NCBI RefSeq assembly: GCF_033546935.1
Contig: NZ_CP137854.1
Coordinates: 4,092,001 to 4,156,000, forward strand
DNA from: Xylophilus sp. GOD-11R
Lineage (GTDB): Bacteria > Pseudomonadota > Gammaproteobacteria > Burkholderiales > Burkholderiaceae_C
Direction of reading: 5' to 3'
DNA: 64,000 nt
The notes beneath the pieces were generated by a model. It ran no database searches. It was given only the letters and a program-made list of their open reading frames with translations, and had not been told where the DNA came from. This document shows, in pieces, positions 7,991-15,908 of the stretch (within the stretch, counting starts at the first letter, position 1; each line of letters starts with the position of its first letter). Both the position numbers and the translations under genes were made by a program.

Positions 7991-9232
7991 ATGTATCCTT
8001 CCGCGCCCATCACCCCGCTCCCCGGCATCAACGTCTCCGCGCTGGCGGGCCTTGCCCCGCTGCCTCCCGTCATCCTGCTGCCGCCGGCCGGCACGCCCGA
8101 CGCCCATGTGCCGCCGCCCTGGCTGGCCGATATGTCCGGCCGGCCCGAAGGCCCGTCGCCCATTTGGGCCTTCGGACCGGTCGACCTGCATATCGGCCTG
8201 TCGCTCGATCCCGCAAACGCCCGAAACGCGCCCCAGGTCAAGGCCTTCAACGAAGGAAGGATCTCGCGCGACGAACTGCTATGCACCACCGCACAGATCC
8301 TGCGCGAGAGTTACGGCACCGGCGCAGAGGCGCTCAGTTGCCTGCGGGCACTGGCCGACACCCGCGACCCACGCACCGGTCTGCCCGTGCCGCCCGACTT
8401 CGAGGTCTACCGCTGCGCGCTTGTTGCTTGCTCGCATGTTCCGCTGGACCAGGAATCGATCAAGATCTTCAACGCCATGCTGTTGCACGGCATCGTTCCC
8501 ACTGCCACCTGCTATGCCTCGGCCATCGTCGCCTGCATGCGGGCGGGCAATCGGGCCGACGCGATCGGGCTGTTTCGGCACTTGGTCGAGTGCGGCCCGC
8601 TGATGGGCGTGTACCCCAACATCTCGACCTGCAAGATCGCGATCGACGCCTACGGCATCGAGCACCGCCTGGACGATGCGATGCGGGTGTTCCAGGACAT
8701 GGTCGACAGCGGGCTAACGCCGGATGCCGAGATCTACATCAAACTGTTCACCGCCTGCCGCCGCTGCGGTCAGCCCGACGAGGCGTGGAAGGTGTTCCGG
8801 CAAATGCGCGAAGACGATTCGGTGAAGGACCGAGCCCTGAGTTACCCGCTCTACTCCGCCGCCTTCCTGACCTGCGGGCCGAAGCACGGTTGCGAGCTCA
8901 TCGAGTGCGGATTGCAGGACGACGTCCTGGATCCCGCGCTGGCCTACGATGCAGCCACCGGTTCGCTCGACCTGCGCCGTGACGCGGTGCTGTCGCAACG
9001 GTTGCGCAACGAAGAAGACCCGGCCGACCTGGCGCCCGCGATGGCGCGCGCCATCATCGAGCGGACCATCGCCGTCCACCCGCCTGGCCAGCCGCTGCGC
9101 CTGCTGTGCAGTGCCCGCGGCATGCCGCTCCTTCGCCAGATCTACGAGCAAATGCGGCGTGCCCGCGGCCTGCCGGTGTCGCCCACCGACGTGATCGAGG
9201 TGGCCGACCCACCGCCCGCCGGGTCTAGATAG
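7991..9232 (+). CDS. Pentatricopeptide-repeat (PPR) protein, effector-like
   Basis: The product has 413 aa, soluble. Residues 1-70 are Pro-rich with no classical signal (MYPSAPITPLPG), as in type III secreted proteins. Residues about 135-275 contain tandem 35-residue PPR units with the usual pattern of (S/C)YA.(A/I)I..C...G..(A/D)A..LF..(L/M); examples are CYASAIVACMRAGNRADAI and the unit ending VFQDMVDSGLTPD. PPR proteins bind RNA in eukaryotic organelles and are rare in bacteria outside host-associated species such as Ralstonia, where they are treated as candidate effectors. A role in binding host RNA is an inference. The stop overlaps the convergent urtE stop by 8 bases. There is no good ribosome site before the ATG. 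Confidence 0.85.
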   Translation: MYPSAPITPLPGINVSALAGLAPLPPVILLPPAGTPDAHVPPPWLADMSGRPEGPSPIWAFGPVDLHIGLSLDPANARNAPQVKAFNEGRISRDELLCTTAQILRESYGTGAEALSCLRALADTRDPRTGLPVPPDFEVYRCALVACSHVPLDQESIKIFNAMLLHGIVPTATCYASAIVACMRAGNRADAIGLFRHLVECGPLMGVYPNISTCKIAIDAYGIEHRLDDAMRVFQDMVDSGLTPDAEIYIKLFTACRRCGQPDEAWKVFRQMREDDSVKDRALSYPLYSAAFLTCGPKHGCELIECGLQDDVLDPALAYDAATGSLDLRRDAVLSQRLRNEEDPADLAPAMARAIIERTIAVHPPGQPLRLLCSARGMPLLRQIYEQMRRARGLPVSPTDVIEVADPPPAGSR

Positions 9233-9929
9233 CCACCATCTGCCGGATGCCGCGTTCCTGCATCTCGCCGCCCGGGCCGCGCGCGATGAACTCGCCGCGT
9301 TCCATCACCAGGTAGGCGTCGGCCAATTCCTCGGCGAAGTCGTAGTACTGCTCGACCAGCAGGATCGCCATCGGCTTGCCGTCCATGCCCTCGGTGGCGA
9401 GCTTGCGGATGACGCGGCCGATGTCCTTGATGATGCTCGGCTGGATGCCTTCGGTCGGCTCGTCGAGCACCAGCAGGCGCGGGCCTGCCGCCAGGGCCCG
9501 GGCGATGGCGAGCTGCTGCTGCTGGCCGCCGGAGAGGTCGCCGCCTCGGCGGTGCAGCATCTGCTTGAGCACCGGGAACAGGTCGTAGAGCTGCGGGGGG
9601 ATGGGGGTGCGGGCGGGGCGGTAGGCCAGGCCCATGCGCAGGTTTTCTTCCACCGTGAGGCGGGCGAAGATCTCCCGACCCTGGGGGACGAAGCCTATGC
9701 CTGCTCTTGCCCTTTCGTACGGTGTCGCGCGGTGGATTTCCTTGCCCTCGAAGGTGATGGTGCCGCTGCGGATGGGGACCAGGCCCATCAGGGACTTGAG
9801 CAAGGTGGTCTTGCCTACGCCGTTGCGGCCCAATAGGACGGTTACTTCGCCGGGCTTGGCTTCGAAGCTGACGCTTCGCAGGATGTGCGAGCCGCCGTAG
9901 TACTGGTGGATTTCTTTGACGGTCAGCAT
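9225..9929 (-). CDS. urtE: Urea ABC transporter ATP-binding protein UrtE
   Basis: The product has 234 aa from the ATG at 9929 (MLTVKEIHQYYGG), the normal length. It is one of the two ATPases of the urea importer and acts on the cytoplasmic face. Walker A GRNGVGKTT is at residues 34-42, the Q-loop near VPQGRE at 81-86, signature LSGGQ at 132-136, Walker B LLVLDEP at 152-158 and the H/V loop LLVEQYYDFA near 200. The frame stays open for 59 codons upstream through a (Lys-Ser)n run derived from simple-sequence DNA, but this lacks family similarity. UrtE normally follows urtD closely; here about 1 kb of repeat DNA separates them, so it may need its own promoter or read-through. Confidence 0.95.
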   Translation of the reverse strand: MLTVKEIHQYYGGSHILRSVSFEAKPGEVTVLLGRNGVGKTTLLKSLMGLVPIRSGTITFEGKEIHRATPYERARAGIGFVPQGREIFARLTVEENLRMGLAYRPARTPIPPQLYDLFPVLKQMLHRRGGDLSGGQQQQLAIARALAAGPRLLVLDEPTEGIQPSIIKDIGRVIRKLATEGMDGKPMAILLVEQYYDFAEELADAYLVMERGEFIARGPGGEMQERGIRQMVAI

Positions 9930-10046
9930 GGTGGGGGGGCTCCGCTTGCTGCTGGCTTGGATGGTGGTTTTGCTCTCGCTCTTGCTTTTGCTCTTGCTTT
10001 TGCTTTTGCTGAGCTGGCTATTTGCTTTTTTTCTTCTCTTGGCAGA

Positions 10047-10701
10047 GGGTGGAGCTGGGGGCTTGCGCGCCCCCAGACCCGCGGTAACTTTCTTTTGTTG
10101 GGACAAAAGAAAGTCACCAAAGAAAAACCCTTGAAGACGAGCTCGAAGCTCGGTCGGGCCATTGCTTCGCTCGGCCTGGGGAATGTGCCTTCGAACGCTC
10201 TAGCGGCAACAGTTTGGACAAGGGTTGATCCAGAGCCATGGCCCCGCTTCGCGGGTCGAGGCTGAGAGGATAAGAACAGGCGACCGCACTGAGTACGGTG
10301 AGGGGGCCGCGCAGCTCCGAGCGCCATGCGCGCTGGCATGCGCCCAACTGTCTGCGCGCTTGCTGCCGCACCGACCAATGCGCTTGCCGTGTGCCCATCT
10401 GCACCACCCCTTTGACGTGTCGCCCCTTTCCCTTGTCGAGCGCAGCGAAGACCGTCGTGGGCCGAGCGCAGCGATGGCCCGTATGGTGTTTGGGGTCCCC
10501 TGTGGTCCAGAGCGAGGAACGGAGGTTTTGCGGATAAGGGCTGGCGGCTGTCTGAGCGAAGCGAGTTCCGCCAGACCCCGCAAAACCGAGTACCGCAGCG
10601 TGTCCGAAGGACCTCGCCCACCGGGGTCGCCTTTCTTTGGTTACTTTCTTTGGCGAAGCAAAGAAAGTGACTCGCCCGCCGGGGCGAAATCCCGGCCTCT
10701 G
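10047..10701. repeat. Large interspersed repeat, copy 1 (between urtD and urtE)
   Basis: About 650 bases that recur, diverged, in inverted form at 17636-18246 plus 19471-19556, and again at 55685-56293. It opens with a CTGGGGGC/GCCCCCAG hairpin, then GCGGTAACTTTCTT at 10081-10094 and a perfect 11-bp stem at 10088-10113. Further in is a nested stem-loop at 10524-10587 (GGTTTTGCGG pairing with CCGCAAAACC). It ends with another CTTTCTTTG/CAAAGAAAG hairpin and the GCCGGGGCGAAATCCCGGCC segment. There is no coding signal. The flank on the urtE side is a simple GCTTTT/GCTCTT run (about 9966-10013). Confidence 0.9.
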
Positions 10702-10845
10702 CCCTCCGCAGGAGACACAGCCCACGCAGTGGCACAGCCCTCCGCAGGAGAAGCAGCCCACGCAGCGGCACAGCCCTCCGCAGGAGAAGCAGCCCACGCA
10801 GCGGCACAGCCCTCCGCAGGAGACATAGCCTACGCAGCGGCACAG
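10702..10845. repeat. Four 36-bp tandem repeats
   Basis: Four units of exactly 36 bases at 10702, 10738, 10774 and 10810, each beginning CCCTCCGCAGGAGA and ending GGCACAG, with a few substitutions. There are no spacers, so it is not a CRISPR array. The same 36-mer forms the longer array beside repeat copy 2 and a single unit beside copy 3 (from 56294). Confidence 0.92.
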
Positions 10846-10946
10846 CAAAAGCAGGCGCCAACAGCCCCCGCACCGGCACAAAGCCAACACGAGTCCCCGG
10901 CCCCAAGCAGCGAAGCGCCGCCCGAGCACCGGGCAACCACAACCCC

Positions 10947-11798
10947 TCACCGCCCAAGATAAACCTCGATCACCCGCTCATTCGCCTGCACCTGATCCAG
11001 CGTGCCCTGCGCCAGAACAGCCCCATCGCACAACACCGTCACGATGTCCGAAATCGTCCGGATGAACGACATGTCGTGCTCCACGACCATCAGCGAATGC
11101 CTGCCTTTGAGTGTGAGAAAAAGCTCCGCCGTCCGGGCCGTTTCCTCGTCGGTCATGCCGGCCACCGGCTCGTCGAGCAGCAGCAACTTGGGGTCCTGCA
11201 TCAGCAGCATGCCGATCTCCAGCCACTGCTTCTGCCCGTGGCTCAGGTCGCCCGCCCGCCGCGAGGCCGAATCGGCCAGGTGGATGGTGTGCAATATCTC
11301 CACCAGCCGGTCCTTCTGCTCCGAATCGAGCCGGAAGAACATCGACGACTTCACACCCTTGTGGGTCTTCAATGCCAGCTCCAGGTTCTCGAACACGCTC
11401 AGGTGTTCGAACACCGTCGGCTTCTGGAACTTGCGGCCGATGCCCAGTTGGGCGATTTCGGGCTCGGTGTGGCGCAGCAGGTCGATGGTGCTGCCGAAGA
11501 ACACGGTGCCGCTGTCGGGTCGGGTCTTGCCGGTGATGATGTCCATCATGGTGGTCTTGCCGGCACCGTTGGGTCCGATGACGCAGCGCAGCTCGCCGGG
11601 CGCGATGTCCAGCGACAGGCCGTTGATCGCCTTGAAGCCGTCGAAGCTCACGTGGACGTCCTCCAGGTAGAGGATGCGGCCGTGCGCGGTGTCCACCTCG
11701 CCGGGCGCCACCACACGCGAGAAGCCCGCTTCGCGGCCGCCCGACGAGGTCTTGTGGCCGGCGATGCGGCGGCCTTCCTCCATCAGCTCGGGGGTCAT
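10947..11798 (-). CDS. urtD: Urea ABC transporter ATP-binding protein UrtD
   Basis: The product has 283 aa from the ATG at 11798, which overlaps the urtC stop as ATGA, giving translational coupling. It is the second ATPase of the urea importer. After an N-terminal extension of about 45 residues come Walker A GPNGAGKTT (near residue 80), the Q-loop at IGRKFQKP, signature LSHGQ, Walker B LLLLDEP and the VVEHDM switch His. The extended N-terminus and the LSHGQ form are usual in UrtD. It is the last urt gene before the repeat block that separates it from urtE. Confidence 0.95.
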   Translation of the reverse strand: MTPELMEEGRRIAGHKTSSGGREAGFSRVVAPGEVDTAHGRILYLEDVHVSFDGFKAINGLSLDIAPGELRCVIGPNGAGKTTMMDIITGKTRPDSGTVFFGSTIDLLRHTEPEIAQLGIGRKFQKPTVFEHLSVFENLELALKTHKGVKSSMFFRLDSEQKDRLVEILHTIHLADSASRRAGDLSHGQKQWLEIGMLLMQDPKLLLLDEPVAGMTDEETARTAELFLTLKGRHSLMVVEHDMSFIRTISDIVTVLCDGAVLAQGTLDQVQANERVIEVYLGR

Positions 11799-13000
11799 GC
11801 CGCACCTCCGGTCGCCGGGGCGTCGGGCGTGGTGGGCAGCTGGCCCTTCTCGCGCGCTGCGCTCTGCTCGGCGGCTTCGCGGGCGGGAGACCCCGACTTG
11901 CGGCCGGTCAGGCGCTTCCACAGGCCGACGATGCCGTCGGGCAGGAACAGCGTCACCACGATGAACAAGGCGCCCAGGAAGTACAGCCAGTATTCGGGCG
12001 CGGTCACCGTGAGCCAGCTCTTGGCGCCATTGACGATGAAGGCACCGAGGATCGGGCCGATGAGCGTCGCGCGGCCGCCGACCGCCGCCCACACCGCCAT
12101 CTCGATCGAGGCCGAGGTGCTCATCTCGCTCGGGTTGATGATGCCGACCTGCGGCACATACAGCGCGCCGGCCACGCCGCACATCACCGCCGAGATGACC
12201 CAGATGGTGAGCTTGTAGGGCAGCGGCTTGTAGCCGGAGAACATGACGCGCGTCTCGGCGTCGCGGATCGCCTGCAGCACGCGGCCGAACTTGCTGGCGA
12301 CCAGCCAGCGCGAGAGCAAAAAGAACAGCAGCAGCGTGCAGCCGGTCATCACGAACAGGGTCATGCGCATGCCCTGGGTGGCGATCGGCAGGCCGAGGAT
12401 GCGCTTGAAGTCGGTAAAGCCGTTGTTGCCGCCGAAGCCGGTCTCGTTGCGGAAGAAAAGCAGCATGGCAGCAAAGGTCATGGCCTGCGTGATGATGGAG
12501 AAATACACGCCCTTGATCCGCGAGCGGAAGGCGAAATAGCCGAACACGAAGGCCACCAGGCCGGGCACCGCGACGATGAGGAACAGCGTGGCGATGAAGC
12601 TCTCCGACAGCGTCCAGTGCCAGGGCAGCGTCTTCCAGTCGAGAAACACCATGAAGTCCGGCAGGTCGCTCTTGTAGTTGCCGTCGCGGCCGATCTGGCG
12701 CATGAGGTACATGCCCATGGCATAGCCGCCAAGCGCGAAATACAGGCCGTGGCCGAGCGAAAGAATGCCGGTGTAGCCCCAGATCAGGTCCATGGCCAGC
12801 GCCACGATGGCGTAGCACATGATCTTGCCGACCAGTGCGACCATGTATTCGGACAGGTGGAACACGCTGTCGGCAGGCGTCATGAGGTGCAGCACCGGCA
12901 CCAGCGCGCAGACCCCCAGCAGCGCCGCGAAGAAGGCGCTCCAGCCCGGGGTGGACAGCAGCGGCGCGCGCTGCGGAAGGATCGAGTGGTTCATGTTCAT
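11795..13000 (-). CDS. urtC: Urea ABC transporter permease UrtC
   Basis: The product has 401 aa, a LivM-type membrane permease with about nine to ten hydrophobic helices, forming the urea channel with UrtB. Recognisable segments are YAIVALAMDLIWGYTGILSLG near residue 65, the GVYFSIITQA region and GRATLIGPILGAF late in the protein. The C-terminal 45 residues are a polar cytoplasmic tail. The ATG at 13000 overlaps the urtB stop at 12997, and the gene's own stop overlaps urtD, so urtB, urtC and urtD are one coupled transcript. Confidence 0.95.
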   Translation of the reverse strand: MNMNHSILPQRAPLLSTPGWSAFFAALLGVCALVPVLHLMTPADSVFHLSEYMVALVGKIMCYAIVALAMDLIWGYTGILSLGHGLYFALGGYAMGMYLMRQIGRDGNYKSDLPDFMVFLDWKTLPWHWTLSESFIATLFLIVAVPGLVAFVFGYFAFRSRIKGVYFSIITQAMTFAAMLLFFRNETGFGGNNGFTDFKRILGLPIATQGMRMTLFVMTGCTLLLFFLLSRWLVASKFGRVLQAIRDAETRVMFSGYKPLPYKLTIWVISAVMCGVAGALYVPQVGIINPSEMSTSASIEMAVWAAVGGRATLIGPILGAFIVNGAKSWLTVTAPEYWLYFLGALFIVVTLFLPDGIVGLWKRLTGRKSGSPAREAAEQSAAREKGQLPTTPDAPATGGAA

Positions 13001-14571
13001 GCTTCAGCACTCCGGCCCTTCATGGCAAAAATTCCCTGCGGCCGCTTCTGGATGAAAACGATGATGAAGACGAGCACCGCGATCTTGGCCAGCACCGCGC
13101 CGGTCCAGCCTTCGAGCAGCTTGTTGAGCACGCCCAGGCCGAGCGCGGCATACACGGTGCCGGCGAGCTGGCCGACACCGCCCAGCACCACCACCATGAA
13201 CGCGTCCACGATGTAGCCCTGGCCGAGGTCGGGGCCGACGTTGCCGATCTGGCTGAGCGCGCAGCCGGCCAGGCCCGCGATGCCGGAGCCGAGCGCGAAA
13301 GCGTAGGTGTCGATGCGGGCGGTGTTGACGCCCATGCACGAGGCGATCGGCCGGTTCTGGGTCACGCCGCGCACGAAGAGCCCGAGGCGGGTACGGCCGA
13401 TGAGCCAGGCCATGCCGCCCAGCACCGCGAAGGCGAAGCCGACGATGATCACGCGGTTCCAGGGCAGCTGCAGGTTCTCCATGAGCTGCATGCCGCCGCT
13501 CATCCAGGCCGGGTTCTCCACGCCGACGTTCTGCGCGCCGAACAGGCTGCGCACCAGCTGCTGCAGCATCAGGCTGATGCCCCACGTGGCCAGCAGGGTC
13601 TCGAGCGGCCGGCCGTAGAGGAAGCGGATCACGCCGCGTTCCAGCGCCGCGCCGACCAGTGCCGAGGCCAGGAAGGCCGCCGGCACCGCCGCCACCAGGT
13701 ACCAGTCGAAGGCACCGGGCAGGTACTTCTGAAACAGGCCCTGCACCACGTAGGTGGCGTAGGCGCCGATCATCATCAGCTCGCCGTGGGCCATGTTGAT
13801 CACGCCCATCAGCCCGTAGGTGATGGCCAGGCCGAGCGCCACCAGCAGCAGGATCGAACCCAGGCTGATGCCGGAGAACAGGGCTGCCAGCCGTTCGCCC
13901 CAGACCAGCCGGCCCTCGACCGCGGCCAGCGCCTGCCGCATCGCGGCCTTGGCGTTGGCGTCGTCTTCCTGCCGGAGCTGTTCGATCAGCAAGGTGCGGG
14001 TGGCCGGGCTGGCGCTGTGGCCCAGTTCGGCGGCCGCGGCGGCGCGCTGCGTGGCGTCGCTCGACGACAGCTGGATGCGCGCGCGGATCGCCTGCAGCCG
14101 GGTCTTCAGGCTCTCGTCGGTCTCACCGGCCAGGGCCTTCTCGACGATGGGCAGGCGCGACTCGTCGGTCTCTTCGCGCAAGGCGTCAATCGCGGCCACG
14201 CGCTCGGCGCGGTCGGGCGACATCAGCTTGAGCGATGCCAGCGTGCCCTCGAAAGCGCCGCGCATGCGGTTGTTGTTGACGATGTCCTCGGCGTCCTCGG
14301 GAATCGGCACCTCGGCCCCGGTAGCCGCGTCGAAGCCCTTGTCGTCCTTGACGACGATGACGCGATCGGCCGTGATCTTCACCGCGTCGTCGGACATGGC
14401 CTGCACGAAGGCGGCGGTGGCGGCATCGGCCGGCGCCTGGTTGAGGGCGGCGATGCGCTCGTCCGTATCGCCCGTGGCCATGGCGCGGGCGGCCTCGGCG
14501 GTCAGCGCATGCGCGCCCGCGCTCCAGGCCAGTGGCAGGAAGAGGAGGAACTGGGCAAGGAGCTTTCGCAT
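12997..14571 (-). CDS. urtB: Urea ABC transporter permease UrtB
   Basis: The product has 524 aa from the ATG at 14571; a GTG nine codons upstream is possible but would put a Pro-rich leader before the signal. Residues 3-22 are a signal sequence ending AGAHA. Then comes the roughly 200-residue periplasmic helical region typical of UrtB, and from about residue 225 a LivH-type permease with membrane helices (LGSILLLVALGLAITYGLMGVINMAHGE). It forms the channel with UrtC. About 80 bases upstream is a strong 10-bp-arm palindrome, and beyond it the TIKI-like gene occupies what should be the urtA-urtB junction. Confidence 0.94.
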   Translation of the reverse strand: MRKLLAQFLLFLPLAWSAGAHALTAEAARAMATGDTDERIAALNQAPADAATAAFVQAMSDDAVKITADRVIVVKDDKGFDAATGAEVPIPEDAEDIVNNNRMRGAFEGTLASLKLMSPDRAERVAAIDALREETDESRLPIVEKALAGETDESLKTRLQAIRARIQLSSSDATQRAAAAAELGHSASPATRTLLIEQLRQEDDANAKAAMRQALAAVEGRLVWGERLAALFSGISLGSILLLVALGLAITYGLMGVINMAHGELMMIGAYATYVVQGLFQKYLPGAFDWYLVAAVPAAFLASALVGAALERGVIRFLYGRPLETLLATWGISLMLQQLVRSLFGAQNVGVENPAWMSGGMQLMENLQLPWNRVIIVGFAFAVLGGMAWLIGRTRLGLFVRGVTQNRPIASCMGVNTARIDTYAFALGSGIAGLAGCALSQIGNVGPDLGQGYIVDAFMVVVLGGVGQLAGTVYAALGLGVLNKLLEGWTGAVLAKIAVLVFIIVFIQKRPQGIFAMKGRSAEA

Positions 14572-14650
14572 GGATCGGGCTGCCGCGGGCGGGTGCACGG
14601 GCAGTGGCGGTGAAGACGGTGCCGAATGCTAGAGCGGTGCCCTCGAATGC

Positions 14651-14674
14651 CCCATACGCCGCATGGCGTATGGG
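14651..14674. promoter_or_regulatory. Perfect palindrome before urtB
   Basis: CCCATACGCC, 4-base loop, GGCGTATGGG. It sits between the stop of the TIKI-like gene and the urtB start. The inner ATACGCC-N4-GGCGTAT also occurs 70 bases before urtA (17235-17252). It could be an operator shared by the urt promoters, or a terminator/repeat; there is no T-run after it. Confidence 0.45.
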
Positions 14675-14679
14675 TGGAC

Positions 14680-15714
14680 TCAGGGCTCGGTCGGCAAGGT
14701 GTCCGGCAAGGTGTCGTAGGCCGGAAACCCGTCGCCGTCGGGCACCACGAATATGCGGTGGTCTTCGCGACATTCGTCACCGGCAAGGCGCAAGGCCTGC
14801 AAGGTCTGACGTTCGATCCGCGTATCCATCGGAAGGAAGGAAATCGCCTCGACGTTGAACCCCTCGTCGCGCAGCTGCGACGCGATGCGGCCCACATGCA
14901 ACATGCCGACGATCGCGACGCTCGACGGCCCGGCATTCCTCAGCGACTCCACCATGCCGCGCTCGCGCAGGCCGATCGTGCCGGCGTGGTTGAAGAGTCC
15001 GTAGTGCTCGACGGCCTGCGCCGCCCGGCCGTCCAGCGCCTGGAGCCGATCGAGGCCATGCGCGGCCAGCTCGCGGTAGGTCAGGCCGCGCAAGGCGAGA
15101 TGGCGATCCCGGTCTTCCTCCGTTCGGGGAAGGCCGCTGGCGCCGGTGAAATGGCGGCCCCAGAGATTCGCGCTCCATGCCTCACCTTGGGGCGAGATGC
15201 GGAGTTCGAACTGGGCGTCCTGCACGTCTTCCTGCAATTGTTGGGCATTGGTCTCCAGAAAGAATTCGGCGTCCGGCGGCACCTGCCGTACGACCTCACG
15301 CAGGGCCCGCTGGGCCGTGGCCGAATGGTGGCATTCACCGATCAGCAGGATGCGGCCGCGCGACGGGGCGGGATCCGCTTGCAGCCTCATGCAGGCGCGG
15401 TCGATCTCGCGGGCCATCTCGGCTGGCGTGTTGACGACGGGAAACGCCCGGCGCACGGTGGGCGCGGCGAAGATCGCGCTCAGCGGATCGACCGCATGCT
15501 GGCCGTGCCACGACTGGCCGAACGTAGGCTCTCGCTTGGGCCGGTAGGCCGGCAAGCCGTCCCACGATTCACGCTCCACCTGCGGACTGGCGTAGCCCGG
15601 GCGGCTCGCATCCGTAGTGGCATTCAAGCCATAGCCTGCGAGGCCGGGTTCGGGCTCACGGGGCTGGACATGGGTAGGCGAGGCGCCGAAATGGATGGCA
15701 GAGAAAAGGGACAC
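14680..15714 (-). CDS. TIKI/TraB-superfamily-like protein, effector candidate
   Basis: The product has 344 aa from a GTG at 15714, preceded by GAAGGAG 6 bases upstream; the frame runs 59 codons further upstream but without a ribosome site. The N-terminal ~110 residues are polar and Pro-rich. The folded part has ILLIGECHHS near residue 150, a conserved acidic helix, RERGMVESL, and VAIVGMLHVGRIASQL near residue 280. Paired G-x-x-H motifs (GECH, GMLH) with an intervening ERG are the pattern of TIKI/TraB/GumN hydrolase-like folds. The substrate is unknown. It separates urtA from urtB and carries the only clean PIP box in the window, so it looks like an inserted type III effector. An erythromycin-esterase-like assignment is an alternative. 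Confidence 0.75.
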   Translation of the reverse strand: MSLFSAIHFGASPTHVQPREPEPGLAGYGLNATTDASRPGYASPQVERESWDGLPAYRPKREPTFGQSWHGQHAVDPLSAIFAAPTVRRAFPVVNTPAEMAREIDRACMRLQADPAPSRGRILLIGECHHSATAQRALREVVRQVPPDAEFFLETNAQQLQEDVQDAQFELRISPQGEAWSANLWGRHFTGASGLPRTEEDRDRHLALRGLTYRELAAHGLDRLQALDGRAAQAVEHYGLFNHAGTIGLRERGMVESLRNAGPSSVAIVGMLHVGRIASQLRDEGFNVEAISFLPMDTRIERQTLQALRLAGDECREDHRIFVVPDGDGFPAYDTLPDTLPTEP

Positions 15715-15793
15715 GACAACTCCTTCGCGTAAACATCCGCGGATGCGGGCGATGCGAGCGTGGCTCGGCGCTTGCGGAGCGCCTGCTCCGAGC

Positions 15794-15838
15794 CGAACCA
15801 CCTGCCGCGCCGGGCGAAAAGGAGTACCCCATGGCGAA
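15794..15838 (-). promoter_or_regulatory. PIP/hrpII box upstream of the TIKI-like gene
   Basis: On the minus strand, 15838 to 15815 reads TTCGC-N15-TTCGC, which is the exact PIP/hrpII consensus. A third TTCG follows 17 bases further (15797-15794). The second half-site is about 100 bases before the GTG start. HrpX/HrpB-type activators of type III secretion genes bind this motif. Confidence 0.6.
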
Positions 15839-15908
15839 GCCCGGTCCGCTTTCACGAACCGGGCTTCGGGGGACCGGCGTCGGCCGGCCATTCAAGTCGA
15901 TAACCCGA

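Noticed and set aside
9930..10106. N-terminal Lys-Ser extension of UrtE
   Set aside because: It is coded by simple-sequence DNA, lies before a normal UrtE start, and the family has no such extension.
10947..13010. Apparent 687-aa fusion of UrtD with an upstream domain
   Set aside because: The upstream part is the wrong frame of urtC. UrtC is intact at 11795-13000 and overlaps the urtD ATG at 11798 by 4 bases.
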